Shown piece after piece: positions 1-9,789 of a stretch of 64,000 nucleotides of DNA. The notes beneath the pieces were generated by a model. That model saw only the letters and a program-made list of their open reading frames with translations, was not told where the DNA came from and did no database searches. How positions within the stretch are numbered: the first letter of the stretch is position 1; each line of letters starts with the position of its first letter. Both the position numbers and the translations under genes were made by a program. Source of the stretch: Caldichromatium japonicum (lineage in GTDB: Bacteria; Pseudomonadota; Gammaproteobacteria; Chromatiales; Chromatiaceae); assembly GCF_011290485.1 (NCBI RefSeq), contig NZ_CP048029.1, positions 1,116,001-1,180,000 on the forward strand, given 5' to 3'.

Positions 1-537
1 GCTGCCCTGGAGGTTGGAGCTCACCAGGTCAGAGGAGAGCGCGGGCAGGATATGGAGCAGGCTGGTCATGTCCTCGGTAATCGGGGCAAGCACCTGGGGC
101 ACGGTGGCGAAGGCGATCAACCCCAGCCTAACCTCGCGGTTGTGGACGATCAGGTCTTGGATCTCCTGGCGCGCGCGCGCCAGCCGATTGGGGCTTGTAT
201 CCTCAGCCAGCATCGAGCGCGAGATGTCGAGCAGGATCAACAAGTTATTTCCCGGATGAAACAGACGCAGGTCGCGATAGTCCCAGCGCGGGCCGGCCAT
301 GGCGACCAGGGCGAGAGTCCACAGCAAGGCCCAGCGCCAAAAGCGCCCCCAGCGCTCGGCGGTGTTTAACTCACGCATGCCGGTGAGATGAGGCAGGAGA
401 TGGGGATCGGCATAGCGGTGGATGGGGGCGCGCGCGGCCTGGATGCGGCTATGTTTGAGCCACAGGGCGACCAGCAGGATCAGAAAGAGGCCCAGAAACC
501 ACAGCGGCTGGGCAAAATGAAATCCGGTCTCAGACAC
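1..537 (-). CDS. VWA-domain membrane protein, BatB-like (3' end outside window)
   Basis: The frame is open from a GTG at 537 to the window edge, giving 179 codons, so the C-terminus is missing. Two N-terminal hydrophobic segments (about residues 9-27 and 67-85) frame a basic loop. They are followed by a von Willebrand factor A domain with the metal-ion-dependent adhesion motif DISRS. This N-terminal anchor plus VWA layout is that of BatA/BatB proteins, which sit in the inner membrane and act with MoxR AAA ATPases; their exact role is unsettled (stress tolerance or metalloprotein maturation in some bacteria). The start overlaps the end of the upstream VWA gene by 8 bases, so the two are translationally linked. 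BatB is preferred over BatA only from gene order. Confidence 0.85.
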   Translation of the reverse strand, partial: MSETGFHFAQPLWFLGLFLILLVALWLKHSRIQAARAPIHRYADPHLLPHLTGMRELNTAERWGRFWRWALLWTLALVAMAGPRWDYRDLRLFHPGNNLLILLDISRSMLAEDTSPNRLARARQEIQDLIVHNREVRLGLIAFATVPQVLAPITEDMTSLLHILPALSSDLVSSNLQGS

Positions 538-1570
538 GGGCGATCCCTCCCAATAGACGCTTACGTCCCTCGGGGAATAGACCGAGGGCAAGCAGGGCCG
601 CAAGCGCCATCCCTAAAGGCCAGCGATACAAGGGGCGCGGCAGAAAGGCGGTGCGGGCCTGGGCCTCGGTCTTTTCGAGCTGATCGATGCGCGCCGAGAT
701 CTCCTCCAAGGCGCGGGTATCGGTGGCGCGGAAATAGGCCCCGCCGGTGAGGTCTGCGATCTCTTGCAGCCTGCCTTCGTCCATGGTCAGGTCATCGCGA
801 TAACGGATCTGGCCGTTCTCCAGGATCGGGATGCGCTCCTGCCTGCTGCCGACCCCGATCACATAGATCCGCACCCCCCAGTTGCGGGCAAGCAGCGTCG
901 CCTCGCGGGGGGTAAAGCTTCCCGAATTGTTGTCGCCATCAGCGATCAGTATCATCACCCGCGAGCCCTCGGGACGCTCGCGCAGCTTGCTTGCGCCGAG
1001 CGCGATGGCATCGCCAAGGGCAGTCGCCGGCCCGGCGATGCTCGGCACTACCCCATCCAGCAGTTGGCGCACGGCATGCCGATCCAGGGTCAGGGGTGAG
1101 AGCACGAATGCCTGGGTGCCGAAGAGCACCAGACCCACGCGGTCGCCGGCGCGCGCATCGATGAAACGCCCCATCACCCCCTTGACCACCGACATGCGGC
1201 TGATCGGACGACCCTCGACGGTAAAGTCCAGCGCCTCCATCGAGTGCGAGGCATCGACCGCCAGCATCAGGTCGTAGCCTGGGGTACTGACCTCGGTATA
1301 GGGGGTCAGCCATTGTGGGCCCATGAGTGCCACGACCAGGCCGATCCAGGACAGTCCCAACAGGGCGCGATAGAGCCAACCGGCGAGCGGTAGGCGCAGG
1401 CGCCGCGTGCTGAAGGTCGCCTGGAGATCATGGATGCGCGGATGGAGCAGGGTCTGGCGTTGACCATCCAGGACCTCTTCCTCGGCAGGCCGGCGATCCG
1501 GCCATAGCCTTGGCAACACCCAAGGGAGGGGAAGTAGGAGTGCAGCCCAGGGCCAGTGGAACTCAAACAT
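530..1570 (-). CDS. VWA-domain membrane protein, BatA-like
   Basis: About 346 residues. The N-terminus is hydrophobic (starting MFEFHWPWAALLLPLPW), a second membrane segment lies near residues 70-90, then comes a VWA domain with an intact MIDAS motif (DASHS), and a membrane helix near the C-terminus (after PLYRWPLGMALA). This is the classic BatA/Aerotolerance-operon architecture, with the VWA domain facing the periplasm. I chose the ATG at 1570 over the in-frame GTG at 1588 because the encoded start matches the usual short hydrophobic N-terminus. It overlaps the DUF4381 gene upstream by 8 bases and the next VWA gene downstream by 8 bases, so it lies in a tightly packed operon behind MoxR and DUF58. 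Confidence 0.9.
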   Translation of the reverse strand: MFEFHWPWAALLLPLPWVLPRLWPDRRPAEEEVLDGQRQTLLHPRIHDLQATFSTRRLRLPLAGWLYRALLGLSWIGLVVALMGPQWLTPYTEVSTPGYDLMLAVDASHSMEALDFTVEGRPISRMSVVKGVMGRFIDARAGDRVGLVLFGTQAFVLSPLTLDRHAVRQLLDGVVPSIAGPATALGDAIALGASKLRERPEGSRVMILIADGDNNSGSFTPREATLLARNWGVRIYVIGVGSRQERIPILENGQIRYRDDLTMDEGRLQEIADLTGGAYFRATDTRALEEISARIDQLEKTEAQARTAFLPRPLYRWPLGMALAALLALGLFPEGRKRLLGGIARV

Positions 1571-2204
1571 CGGCCTTGTCTCGCACACCTGCGAACGCCG
1601 CCATCTCGGCGGCAGATGAAGCCCGCAAGATGGCGGCGCTCCGGCCGGCGTTTCTAACGGCGATGCTTTTGCCTTGGGTGCCTGTCTCGACCCACCCCCA
1701 GGCAGCTGCGATCAGCGCTTGTAGGGCAGCCACCGCCTGCTCTGTCTCGACCCGACCCGGTGGGGCATAGGGTGCCTGGATCAGGATCTGGCCTCGTTCC
1801 TCCCAGGAAAAGCCATTGGGGTCGTGTTCAGCGAGCCAAGAGAGCCAATCCCTCCCCGTCAATCCGGCACAGGCAGGGCGCCCAAAGCGGGCCATAGCGA
1901 TGCAGCGCATGAGCTCAGAGAGCTCGCCCGCGAGCGCCTTGGGGTCATCGCCGCGCGCAAGCCTGCGGCGCAGGTCGCGCAGGACCTGCGCCGCCTCCCA
2001 GCGCCAGGTGCCCAGGGTGATCCCAGGGAGCGGGAGGGAAAGGCTCAAGATCGAGCGCCAGCGCCAGATGAGTAAGCCGAGCGCGATCAGACCCGCGGCC
2101 AGCAACCACCAGCCAAGCGCTGGCGGCCACCAGGGGAGGGGCGGCAGGTCGCGGATGTCGCGCAATGCCTGGAGGGTGGGTTCGAGCGGAAGCAATGGGT
2201 CCAT
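1563..2204 (-). CDS. DUF4381 domain membrane protein
   Basis: 213 residues starting MDPLLPLEPTLQALRDI. A Pro/Trp-rich N-terminus (LPPLPWWPPALGWW) leads into a single transmembrane helix at about residues 30-50, followed by a soluble domain. This pattern and its position between DUF58 and VWA genes match the DUF4381 family, a small membrane-anchored component of MoxR/VWA operons with no defined biochemical role. The ATG at 2204 lies 2 bases after the stop of the DUF58 gene. The frame stays open upstream to 2345, but that part only shadows the DUF58 coding sequence, so the shorter start is preferred. Confidence 0.85.
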   Translation of the reverse strand: MDPLLPLEPTLQALRDIRDLPPLPWWPPALGWWLLAAGLIALGLLIWRWRSILSLSLPLPGITLGTWRWEAAQVLRDLRRRLARGDDPKALAGELSELMRCIAMARFGRPACAGLTGRDWLSWLAEHDPNGFSWEERGQILIQAPYAPPGRVETEQAVAALQALIAAAWGWVETGTQGKSIAVRNAGRSAAILRASSAAEMAAFAGVRDKADV

Positions 2205-2206
2205 GT

Positions 2207-3169
2207 CTAGACCGCCCGCGAGCGCGCCCGTTGTTCGAGATGGCGCAACAGCGCCAGATGGATCTCGTCTTGTGTGCGCACCGGAAAGAGCAGGATATGC
2301 AGGCGCTGAGCGATCGCCTTGAGGCGGGCCCGCCGTTCCTCCCACAGGGCGCGATAGCGCCGTTGCGCCTCTGGGTCATCGGTATCGATCTCGACGAGTT
2401 CACCCCCTGGGCCGCGAAAGGTCATCAGGCCCATCGGCGGGATCTCCCAGTCGGCGGGGTCATCGATCGGGAGTAGGACCAGGGTATGGCGCTGGCAGAG
2501 GTTGCCCAGGACCTGTTCGAGCGGGGCGACCTCGCGGTTGAAATCCCCGATCGCGAAGATCAGAGACCCCGTCGGTAGGCCCGAGTCGGTGCGGCGCAGG
2601 GCCTCGATCAAGGGGTCGGTGGGCGGTGCGATAGGGATTGCGGGCTCGCTGAGCGCGCGTAACAGTTGCCACAGCGCCCGCCGACCGCGCGCGGGGCGAA
2701 AGTGTTGGAGGTACGGGGCATCGGCATCTTGGGGAGCGACGACCTCTTGCCGGCCTCTTCCCCCTCCATCCCCGAAGATCAGCCCACCCACCCGGTCGTT
2801 GAGCCGGCTGGCCGCCCAACCGAGGAGGGCCGCAGCGCGTGCCGCCTGGACCGATTTGAAGGTCCCGCGGGTGCCGAAGGCCATCTGCGGCCCCTTATCC
2901 ACACAAAGAAATACCGAACGCTCGCGTTCCTCGCGAAAGATCTTCATATGGGGCTCATTGGTGCGCGCTGTCACCTTCCAGTCCATATAGCGGATGTCGT
3001 CTCCCTCGCGATAGTCGCGCACCTCCTCGAAATTGAGCCCCGCCCCGCGAAAGACCGAGGCATACAGCCCAGCGAATGCCGAATTGACCAGATGATGCGA
3101 AGGCAGACCAAAGGCGCGCGCCTGATGGCGCAGCTCCAAGAGGTCATCGAGGCGGGGATAGAGGCTCAT
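2207..3169 (-). CDS. DUF58 domain protein of the MoxR operon
   Basis: 320 residues. It contains the DUF58 hallmark (VRDYREGDDIRYMDWKVTAR, about residues 51-70), in which an Arg/Asp-rich segment precedes a degenerate VWA-like fold. DUF58 proteins are cytoplasmic partners of MoxR ATPases and almost always lie next to them. The N-terminus (YPRLDDLLELRHQA) is typical of the shorter, soluble DUF58 subclass without membrane helices. The ATG at 3169 directly abuts the stop of the Uma2-like gene, and the downstream DUF4381 gene begins 2 bases after its stop, so co-expression is near certain. No frameshift or truncation is seen. Confidence 0.92.
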   Translation of the reverse strand: MSLYPRLDDLLELRHQARAFGLPSHHLVNSAFAGLYASVFRGAGLNFEEVRDYREGDDIRYMDWKVTARTNEPHMKIFREERERSVFLCVDKGPQMAFGTRGTFKSVQAARAAALLGWAASRLNDRVGGLIFGDGGGRGRQEVVAPQDADAPYLQHFRPARGRRALWQLLRALSEPAIPIAPPTDPLIEALRRTDSGLPTGSLIFAIGDFNREVAPLEQVLGNLCQRHTLVLLPIDDPADWEIPPMGLMTFRGPGGELVEIDTDDPEAQRRYRALWEERRARLKAIAQRLHILLFPVRTQDEIHLALLRHLEQRARSRAV

Positions 3170-3646
3170 CTAAAGCTCGACCCTCTCGGGAAAACCAGGA
3201 CAGATCAGCGGGCGAGTCAGTGGGCCGGTCGGTCGAGCAAAGCGCATCTCTCCCGTCTCTTCGCAGATCCACACCTCTTGCACCCCGCGTGCAGAATAAA
3301 GTTCCCTCTTCTCGATGAGCTCGCTTAAGCGATTGCTCGGCGAGGCAACTTCCACCACCAGCTCAGACGACTCTGGATATGGCATGCGATAGCCATGACG
3401 CGCAAACAATGGCGCCGAGCACCAGGCGGCAGCAGCGACCTTGATGTTTTTCGCCGTTTCGATACTGCATTCGAGGAGCACCTTGCCGTCCAGCAGATGG
3501 CGCCGCAACAGGACCGCAATGGTCGCCTGTAACAAACCATGCAGGTTGGTGGCCGGGGTCATCTCGACCTTGCCCCATGCGTTGAGCTCGATCTTGAACG
3601 GGAGTTCAGAGAGCAGCGGATCGGTGATGATCGACTGCCAGTCCAT
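3170..3646 (-). CDS. Uma2 (DUF820) nuclease-fold protein, probably catalytically dead
   Basis: About 158 residues from the ATG at 3646 (MDWQSIITDPLLSELPFKIE), 10 bases after the moxR stop. The core ELVVEVASPSNRLSELIEKR followed by LYSARGVQEVWIC is the Uma2-family signature of a PD-(D/E)XK fold. From family knowledge, a segment of the type IKVPDVAWAS supplies the first catalytic Asp; here the aligned stretch reads IKVAAAAWCS, so the Asp is replaced by Ala. The Glu of VEVASPS and the Lys of IEKR remain. Its position inside a MoxR/DUF58/VWA operon is unusual, since Uma2 genes are normally scattered as solitary or multicopy genes. A structural or binding role is an inference. Confidence 0.8.
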   Translation of the reverse strand: MDWQSIITDPLLSELPFKIELNAWGKVEMTPATNLHGLLQATIAVLLRRHLLDGKVLLECSIETAKNIKVAAAAWCSAPLFARHGYRMPYPESSELVVEVASPSNRLSELIEKRELYSARGVQEVWICEETGEMRFARPTGPLTRPLICPGFPERVEL

Positions 3647-3656
3647 CAGGGGCCTC

Positions 3657-4613
3657 TCAGGGTACGGCGACCAGACCCAGGAGCCGCCGGATGACCTCGT
3701 CTGCATTCACCCCCTCGGCCTCGGCCTCGAAGGTCAGGAGGATGCGGTGGCGTAGGATCTCAGGGGCGGCCGACTGGATATGATGCGGCGCAACATAGGT
3801 CTCGCCGTCCAGCCAGGCGCGGGCGCGGGCGCAGCGGGCGAGGGCGATGCTTGCGCGCGGGCTGGCGCCAAAGCGACACCAGCGCCCCAGGTCGCGGTCA
3901 TAGAGCCTGGGGTTACGAGTCGCCTGGACCAGATCGACGATATAGCCGTTCAGCCGCGGGTCGAGATAGACCTCGGCGACCGCACGGCGCATGGCAAAGA
4001 GCTCGGCCTGGCTGAGGGGCCTCGCCGGTGCTTGCGGGGTCTGTTTCTGTTGCTCGCTGTCGAGCTCTAAGATCTTCAGTTCCTCGTCGCGGCTCGGGTA
4101 GCTGACGATCGCCTGCATCAAGAACCGGTCGAGCTGGGCCTCAGGCAGGTGATAGGTCCCCTCCTGCTCGATCGGGTTTTGGGTGGCGAGGACCATAAAG
4201 AGCCGCGGCAGCGGATAGGTCTTTTGGCCCACAGTGATCTGATGCTCGGCCATGGCCTCAAGGAGCGCCGATTGCACCTTGGCGGGGGCGCGGTTGACCT
4301 CATCGGCGAGCAGGATGTTATGAAACAAGGGCCCAGGCCGAAACTCGAACTCGCCCTTGTCATGGCGATAGATGTCAGTGCCGATGAGGTCCGATGGCAG
4401 AAGATCCGGGGTGAACTGGATGCGATGAAAGTCGCACTCGATCGCCTCGGCGAGCGCCTTGACAGCAGTGGTCTTGGCAAGCCCGGGCATGCCTTCAACC
4501 AGCAGATGCCCGCCGCTCAAGAGACAGATCAGCATGCTGTCGATGAACGAACGCTGGCCGATGACGCGTCTGGCGAGATGATCGCGGACGGGCTGAAGGT
4601 CGCTAGGGGTCAT
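3657..4613 (-). CDS. MoxR-family AAA+ ATPase
   Basis: 318 residues. The Walker A motif GMPGLAKT (about residue 41) and Walker B LLADEVNRAP (about residue 101) are clear, as is the MoxR-typical sensor segment ATQNPIEQEGTYHLPEAQ. The C-terminal AAA lid continues to the end. MoxR ATPases act as chaperone-like remodellers that work with VWA-domain partners, which are encoded just downstream. It is the first gene of the minus-strand cluster (moxR, Uma2-like, DUF58, DUF4381, two VWA genes) and faces the gene-free region and typA. Full length for the family. Confidence 0.95.
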   Translation of the reverse strand: MTPSDLQPVRDHLARRVIGQRSFIDSMLICLLSGGHLLVEGMPGLAKTTAVKALAEAIECDFHRIQFTPDLLPSDLIGTDIYRHDKGEFEFRPGPLFHNILLADEVNRAPAKVQSALLEAMAEHQITVGQKTYPLPRLFMVLATQNPIEQEGTYHLPEAQLDRFLMQAIVSYPSRDEELKILELDSEQQKQTPQAPARPLSQAELFAMRRAVAEVYLDPRLNGYIVDLVQATRNPRLYDRDLGRWCRFGASPRASIALARCARARAWLDGETYVAPHHIQSAAPEILRHRILLTFEAEAEGVNADEVIRRLLGLVAVP

Positions 4614-5407
4614 GCGGGTCTCTTCTCGTGATCTGGGGTCTTTGCGAATCGATCGCTGGGGGTGAGCGGCTTAGCCGTCTATCCCGACTGATCGGTCTCG
4701 CCCACGCCTTTGCCGATCCAGCGCCTTTGCCTCGCCGACACTGGACCGATGCACCTCGACTGCTATGCTGGGGCTTTTATTGTTCAAACGCAAGTCTTTG
4801 TTTTGCGAAATATATATTCATCGATCAGCATATTCGAATACCCGATGGGTTCATCCTTGCCAGAACCTCGAAAACAGTCCGACCCCGTCATGCCAACCCT
4901 CCGCGATCTGCGTCTCTTGATATGTAATGCCGGGGCAATTCGCCGCTGTGGCGAACCAGGCGAGACCCTGACATGGAGCGAACGCCTCGGTCAGTTTACT
5001 TGACTTGGATCCCAAAACCTGGATTTGTCCACAGCCTGCCACCGCCAATGTCTGGTTTGTGTAGGGGGCAGTAGGTCGCGGGCTAGCAGCTTCTTTTTTA
5101 GATAAAGTTTTGATTTTTGAGAATTTTTTAAAGCGCCTAAAATGCGTGCAATCTGTTTTGGGCCCAAAGATGACGCGCCCTGGCGGGCAGCAGGCCAGAG
5201 TTATCCACAGGGTTATCCACAGGTTCTGTTGGTATCTCCAAAAAGTCCAAGCGGGATCGAGTTTTACAGCTTCGTGACCATTTGGCTGGTGCAGCGGTCT
5301 TTGGGTGAGCGGACTTGCTTGGGCATCTGGGGAAAGTACACTCATGCACACCCCTAGCATCCACGTATAGGGCCTCAAGCCAACCTGGGGTCATCCTGTC
5401 CCCATTC
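4614..5407. other. Divergent gene-free region with AT-rich tracts, origin-like
   Basis: About 0.8 kb without a convincing gene between moxR (minus) and typA (plus). Short open frames here show no recognisable protein features. Two AT-rich tracts break the GC-rich background: about 4765-4850 (containing AAATATATATTCAT) and about 5088-5155 (long T runs such as GATTTTTGAGAATTTTTTAA). Two perfect DnaA boxes follow the second tract at 5201-5221, and a one-mismatch relative TTGTCCACA lies at 5025-5033. The arrangement of AT-rich stretch, boxes and diverging genes resembles a bacterial replication origin or a DnaA-controlled promoter. The usual origin neighbours dnaA, dnaN and mnmG are absent from this window. 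Confidence 0.5.
5201..5221 (+). promoter_or_regulatory. Tandem perfect DnaA boxes
   Basis: TTATCCACA occurs exactly at 5201-5209 and again at 5213-5221, in the same orientation with 12 bases between starts, close to one helical turn. This 9-mer is the strongest consensus DnaA-binding site in proteobacteria. The AT-rich tract ending near 5155 is about 45 bases upstream, the geometry expected of an unwinding element beside DnaA boxes. The sites may serve as an origin, as a DnaA titration or regulatory site, or as control of typA about 380 bases downstream. Confidence 0.6.
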
Positions 5408-5436
5408 TTACCAATGTCCGGCCCTTGGGGTACAAT
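5408..5436 (+). promoter_or_regulatory. Candidate sigma-70 promoter for typA
   Basis: TTACCA at 5408-5413 and TACAAT at 5431-5436 are separated by exactly 17 bases. The -10 box matches the consensus in 5 of 6 positions and the -35 box in 4 of 6. A transcript starting near 5443 would have a leader of about 158 bases before the GTG start of typA. Prediction by eye only. Confidence 0.4.
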
Positions 5437-5600
5437 CCTTGAAAATCCTTGGGCGAGGCCTAACGCGTTTGTCCGTCTAGGCCGAGGGGTTGCCCGCGTT
5501 GCCCGTTCGGCGAAACCAAGCCGCGCCCCATCCCAACATAATCTCCCATCATGAACGAGATCTCAGCGATCTGCATACAGCGGCCCGGAGTCGTTGCCCC

Positions 5601-7412
5601 GTGATCGAAACACTGCGCAACATCGCCATCATCGCCCATGTCGATCATGGCAAGACCACGCTCGTTGACCGGCTTTTGCAGCAGTCGGGGACGCTCGATG
5701 AACGTTTCGGCCCCGTCGAGCGGGTGATGGATTCAAACGATCTAGAGCGCGAGCGTGGGATCACCATCCTGGCCAAGAACACGGCGATCCGCTGGAACGG
5801 CTATCGCATCAATATCGTCGATACCCCTGGACATGCCGATTTCGGGGGTGAGGTCGAACGGGTCTTATCGATGGTCGATTCGGTCTTGCTCCTGGTCGAT
5901 GCCCAGGAGGGCCCCATGCCTCAGACCCGCTTTGTGACCCGCAAGGCATTCGCTCATGGCCTGCGCCCGATCGTGGTAGTCAACAAGATCGACCGCCCAG
6001 GCGCGCGTCCGGCCTGGGTCATCGATCAGGTCTTCGACCTCTTCGACCGGCTGGGGGCGAGCGATGCGCAGCTCGATTTCCCAGTGATCTATGCCTCGGC
6101 CCTTCAAGGCTATGCCGGACTCACCGAGGACGTGCGCTCAGGCGATATGACGCCGCTCTTCGAGGCGATTATCCAGCATTGCCCGCCGCCCCAGGTCGAT
6201 CCGGATGCCCCATTCCAGATGCAGGTCTCGACCCTGGACTATAATCCCTATGTTGGCGCCATCGCTGTGGGGCGCATCCGCCAAGGCCGGGTACGTCCCA
6301 ATCAGCCGGTGGTCGTCGTCAAACGGGATGGGTCATCCTATCGGGCCAAGATCGGGCTGGTCTATGGGTATCTCGGGCTCGAACGCTATGAGGTGCCGGA
6401 GGCTACCGCCGGCGACATCGTGGCCCTGACCGGCATCGAGGCGCCTAATGTCTCGGATACCCTATGCGATCCCGAGCATATCCAGGCGTTGCCGCCTTTG
6501 GCCGTCGATGAGCCGACCGTGACCATGACCTTTCAGGTCAATACCTCGCCATTCGCTGGGCGCGAGGGCAAGTATCTGACCTCGCGCCAGCTCAAGGAGC
6601 GCCTGGAGCGCGAGCTGATCCACAATGTCGCCCTGCGGGTCGAAGAGGGCAATGACCCCAACCGTTTCCGCGTCTCCGGACGCGGAGAGCTACATTTGGC
6701 GGTCCTGCTCGAGACCATGCGGCGCGAAGGCTATGAGCTGGCGGTCTCGCGTCCCGAGGTGATCTTCCGCGAGATCGATGGCCAGATCTGCGAGCCCTAT
6801 GAGCTCTTGACGGTCGATATTGAAGAGGGCTGTCAAGGCGGGGTCATGCAGGCGCTCGGCGAACGGCGCGGCGAGCTCAAAGACATGGTCCCCGACGGCA
6901 AGGGGCGGGTGCGGCTGGACTATGAGATCCCTTCGCGTGGACTGATCGGCTTTCAAACCGAGTTCATGACCCTGACCTCAGGGACGGGCCTGAAATATCA
7001 TGTCTTCGAGCGCTACTGCCCTGCCCAGCCGGGCAGCATCGCCCCCAGGCGCAATGGCTCGATGATCTCGAATGCCACCGGCAAGGCCCTGGCCTATGCC
7101 CTGTTCAATCTCCAAGAACGTGGCCGGATGCTGATCGGTCCGGGCGAGGAGGTCTATGAGGGCCAGGTAGTCGGCATCCATAGCCGCGACAATGATCTGA
7201 CGGTCAATCCGCTCAAGGCCAAGCAGCTGACCAACATCCGTGCCGCCGGCTCGGACGAGAATATCCTGCTGACCCCGCCCATTCGTTTCACCCTGGAGCA
7301 GGCGCTCGAGTTCATCAAGGACGACGAACTGGTCGAGGTCACCCCTAAGGCCATCCGCGTGCGCAAACGCCATCTCAAGGAAAACGACCGCAAGCGGGTG
7401 GGGCGGGGCTGA
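5601..7412 (+). CDS. typA: Ribosome-associated translational GTPase TypA/BipA
   Basis: About 603 residues, matching the usual TypA length of just over 600. It starts at GTG 5601 (read as [20 protein letters not shown]); a GGAG stretch about 10 bases upstream supports this start over the ATG at 5490. The GTPase motifs are intact: HVDHGKTT (G1), an RGITI segment (G2), [12 protein letters not shown] (G3) and NKID (G4). EF-G-like domains and the TypA-specific C-terminal domain follow. TypA binds the ribosome and aids 50S assembly and growth under cold or other stress. It is the first plus-strand gene right of the divergent origin-like region, with a candidate promoter at 5408-5436. miaB begins about 70 bases downstream. 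Confidence 0.97.
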   Translation: MIETLRNIAIIAHVDHGKTTLVDRLLQQSGTLDERFGPVERVMDSNDLERERGITILAKNTAIRWNGYRINIVDTPGHADFGGEVERVLSMVDSVLLLVDAQEGPMPQTRFVTRKAFAHGLRPIVVVNKIDRPGARPAWVIDQVFDLFDRLGASDAQLDFPVIYASALQGYAGLTEDVRSGDMTPLFEAIIQHCPPPQVDPDAPFQMQVSTLDYNPYVGAIAVGRIRQGRVRPNQPVVVVKRDGSSYRAKIGLVYGYLGLERYEVPEATAGDIVALTGIEAPNVSDTLCDPEHIQALPPLAVDEPTVTMTFQVNTSPFAGREGKYLTSRQLKERLERELIHNVALRVEEGNDPNRFRVSGRGELHLAVLLETMRREGYELAVSRPEVIFREIDGQICEPYELLTVDIEEGCQGGVMQALGERRGELKDMVPDGKGRVRLDYEIPSRGLIGFQTEFMTLTSGTGLKYHVFERYCPAQPGSIAPRRNGSMISNATGKALAYALFNLQERGRMLIGPGEEVYEGQVVGIHSRDNDLTVNPLKAKQLTNIRAAGSDENILLTPPIRFTLEQALEFIKDDELVEVTPKAIRVRKRHLKENDRKRVGRG

Positions 7413-7480
7413 AGGGGCTGACGGATAGAGAGGCTTGACCTATGATCATGGATGATGGGCGCTGCGGTAAAACACACCTG

Positions 7481-8824
7481 ATGAATCGACGACCCCGTAA
7501 GCTGTTTATCCAAACCTACGGCTGCCAGATGAATGTCTATGACTCGGCGCGCCTGGCCGAGTCGCTGCGGGTCGAGGCCGGACTCGAGCTCACCGACACG
7601 CCGGAAGAGGCAGATGTGTTATTGCTTAACACCTGCTCGGTGCGCGAAAAGGCCCAAGAAAAGGTCTTTTCGCAGCTTGGGCGCTGGAGACCCTTGAAAC
7701 AGGCCCGCCCAGGGGTGGTGATTGGGGTTGGCGGCTGTGTGGCGAGCCAAGAGGGCGAGGCCATCCGCGCCCGCGCCCCCTATGTCGACCTGGTCTTCGG
7801 TCCCCAAACCCTGCATCGCCTGGCCCAGATGCTCAAGGCGCTGGAGGCCACTGGTCGGCCCCAGGTCGATGTCTCCTTCCCCGAGATCGAAAAGTTCGAT
7901 CGCCTGCCCGAGCCGCGCGCCGAGGGGCCAGTGGCCTATGTCTCGGTCATGGAGGGCTGCTCCAAGTATTGCACCTATTGCATCGTGCCCTATACCCGCG
8001 GACCCGAGGTCAGCCGGCCGTTCGACGATGTGATCGCCGAGGTCGCGACCCTGGCCGAGCAAGGGGTGCGTGAGGTCAATCTGCTGGGGCAAAACGTCAA
8101 TGCCTATCGCGGGACCATGGCCGATGGGAGCGAGGCGAGCCTGGCGCTCCTGATCCGTTATGTCGCCATGATTGACGGGATCGAGCGCATCCGCTTCACC
8201 ACCAGCCATCCTGCCGAGTTTGGCGATGACCTCATCGAGACTTTCGCCGAGGTGTCCAAGCTCGTCAGTTTTTTGCATCTACCGGTGCAGTCGGGCTCGG
8301 ACCGCATCCTCGCGGCGATGAAACGCGGCTATACCGCCGCTGAATATCGCGCCCAGGTCGAGCGGCTGCGTGCAGTGCGCCCGGGGATCGGGATCTCGTC
8401 GGATTTCATCGTCGGTTTCCCCGACGAGAGCGAGGCGGATTTTGCCGCCACCCTCGACCTGATCGACGCGATCGGTTTCGATCAGAGCTTCAGCTTCGTC
8501 TATAGCCGCAGGCCCGGCACACCGGCGGCGAGCTATCCAGACTCGGTGCCCTTGGCGGTCAAGAAGGAGCGTCTTGCCCTCCTGCAAGAGCGACTTGAAT
8601 CCCATGTCCAGCGGATCAGTCAGGCGATGGTCGGCACAGTGCAGCGGGTGCTCGTCGAGGGCCCCTCGCGCAAGGATGTCGATGTGCTCTGCGGTCGCAC
8701 TGAGAACAATCGCGTGGTCAACTTTGCCGGTCCACGCGCGCTGGTTGGGCGGTTCGTCGAACTGACCATCACCGAGGCCCTCCCCAATTCGCTGCGCGGG
8801 CATCTCGCTCGCGAACACCCTTGA
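7481..8824 (+). CDS. miaB: tRNA-2-methylthio-N6-dimethylallyladenosine synthase MiaB
   Basis: About 447 residues from the ATG at 7481 ([18 protein letters not shown]); an ATG at 7442 would add 13 residues without family support. The N-terminal MTTase domain has the cluster cysteines of TYGCQMN, NTCSVRE and GGCVA. The radical-SAM domain carries [15 protein letters not shown] (CX3CX2C), and a C-terminal TRAM domain follows (about residues 375-440). The enzyme adds a methylthio group at C2 of i6A37 in tRNAs reading UNN codons, using two [4Fe-4S] clusters and SAM. Its stop overlaps the TTG start of the phoH-like gene, giving the conserved miaB-ybeZ-ybeY-corC operon. Confidence 0.97.
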   Translation: MNRRPRKLFIQTYGCQMNVYDSARLAESLRVEAGLELTDTPEEADVLLLNTCSVREKAQEKVFSQLGRWRPLKQARPGVVIGVGGCVASQEGEAIRARAPYVDLVFGPQTLHRLAQMLKALEATGRPQVDVSFPEIEKFDRLPEPRAEGPVAYVSVMEGCSKYCTYCIVPYTRGPEVSRPFDDVIAEVATLAEQGVREVNLLGQNVNAYRGTMADGSEASLALLIRYVAMIDGIERIRFTTSHPAEFGDDLIETFAEVSKLVSFLHLPVQSGSDRILAAMKRGYTAAEYRAQVERLRAVRPGIGISSDFIVGFPDESEADFAATLDLIDAIGFDQSFSFVYSRRPGTPAASYPDSVPLAVKKERLALLQERLESHVQRISQAMVGTVQRVLVEGPSRKDVDVLCGRTENNRVVNFAGPRALVGRFVELTITEALPNSLRGHLAREHP

Positions 8825-9789
8825 GCCTGTCCATTCAAGCGCTCGACTTCGAGCTCCTCCCCAACGACAATGGCCGCCTAGCCAATCTCTGCGGCCAGTT
8901 TGACCAGAACCTGCGCCATCTCGAACGCCGTCTCGGGATCGAGATCAACAACCGCGGGGCCTGTTTCCGTCTCATCGGCGAGCCCGAATCGGTGCGTCGC
9001 GGCGAACGGGTCTTGCGCGCACTCTATGCCGAGACCGCCAACGAGGTCCTCACCCCCGACAAGGTCCACCTCGTCCTGCAAGCCACTGGGGCGGATTACC
9101 ATGTTGAGCCAGATGTGCAACCGCACGCCGAGTTTGCCATCCGTACCCGGCGCGGTCTGATTCGGGCGCGCGGACCCAATCAGCAGGCCTATCTCAACGC
9201 CATCCTCGCCCATGACATCAATTTTGGTATCGGACCCGCGGGTACCGGCAAGACCTATCTGGCCGTGGCCTGTGCCGTCGAGGCGCTTGAGTCGGAGCGC
9301 GCCCGCCGCCTGCTCCTGGTCCGACCCGCGGTCGAAGCCGGCGAGCGCCTGGGCTTTTTGCCTGGGGACCTGGCGCAAAAGGTCGATCCCTATCTGCGCC
9401 CGCTCTATGATGCCCTCTTCGAGATGCTAGGCTTTGAGAAGGTCAACAAGCTCATCGAGCGCAATGTCATCGAGGTCGCGCCCTTGGCCTTCATGCGCGG
9501 GCGCACCCTCAATGAGGCGTTCATCATCCTTGATGAGGCGCAAAACACAACACCCGAGCAGATGAAGATGTTCTTGACCCGCATCGGTTTCGGTTCGACA
9601 GCGGTGATCACCGGCGATGTAACCCAGGTCGATCTACCGCGTGGCCAGCCTTCGGGGTTGCGTCAAGCGATCGAGGTGCTGAAGGACATCGAAGGGATCA
9701 GCTTTACCTTCTTCAACGCCAGCGATGTGGTGCGCCATGCCTTGGTGCAACGCATCGTCAATGCCTACGAGGCGTTCGAGAATCGATGA
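8821..9789 (+). CDS. ybeZ: PhoH-like ATPase YbeZ
   Basis: 322 residues from a TTG at 8821, in a four-base TTGA overlap with the miaB stop. A KH-like N-terminal region is followed by a PhoH P-loop domain with Walker A GPAGTGKT (about residue 140) and Walker [12 protein letters not shown] (about residue 238). PhoH-like proteins are predicted RNA-linked ATPases, and YbeZ partners the YbeY ribonuclease. The ybeY start overlaps its stop by four bases (ATGA), so the pair is co-translated. Full length for the family. Confidence 0.95.
   Translation: MSLSIQALDFELLPNDNGRLANLCGQFDQNLRHLERRLGIEINNRGACFRLIGEPESVRRGERVLRALYAETANEVLTPDKVHLVLQATGADYHVEPDVQPHAEFAIRTRRGLIRARGPNQQAYLNAILAHDINFGIGPAGTGKTYLAVACAVEALESERARRLLLVRPAVEAGERLGFLPGDLAQKVDPYLRPLYDALFEMLGFEKVNKLIERNVIEVAPLAFMRGRTLNEAFIILDEAQNTTPEQMKMFLTRIGFGSTAVITGDVTQVDLPRGQPSGLRQAIEVLKDIEGISFTFFNASDVVRHALVQRIVNAYEAFENR

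Noticed and set aside
4851..5378. 175-codon minus-strand frame in the moxR-typA gap
   Set aside because: Crosses the AT-rich and DnaA-box region, has no recognisable domain, and its codon pattern differs from neighbouring genes.
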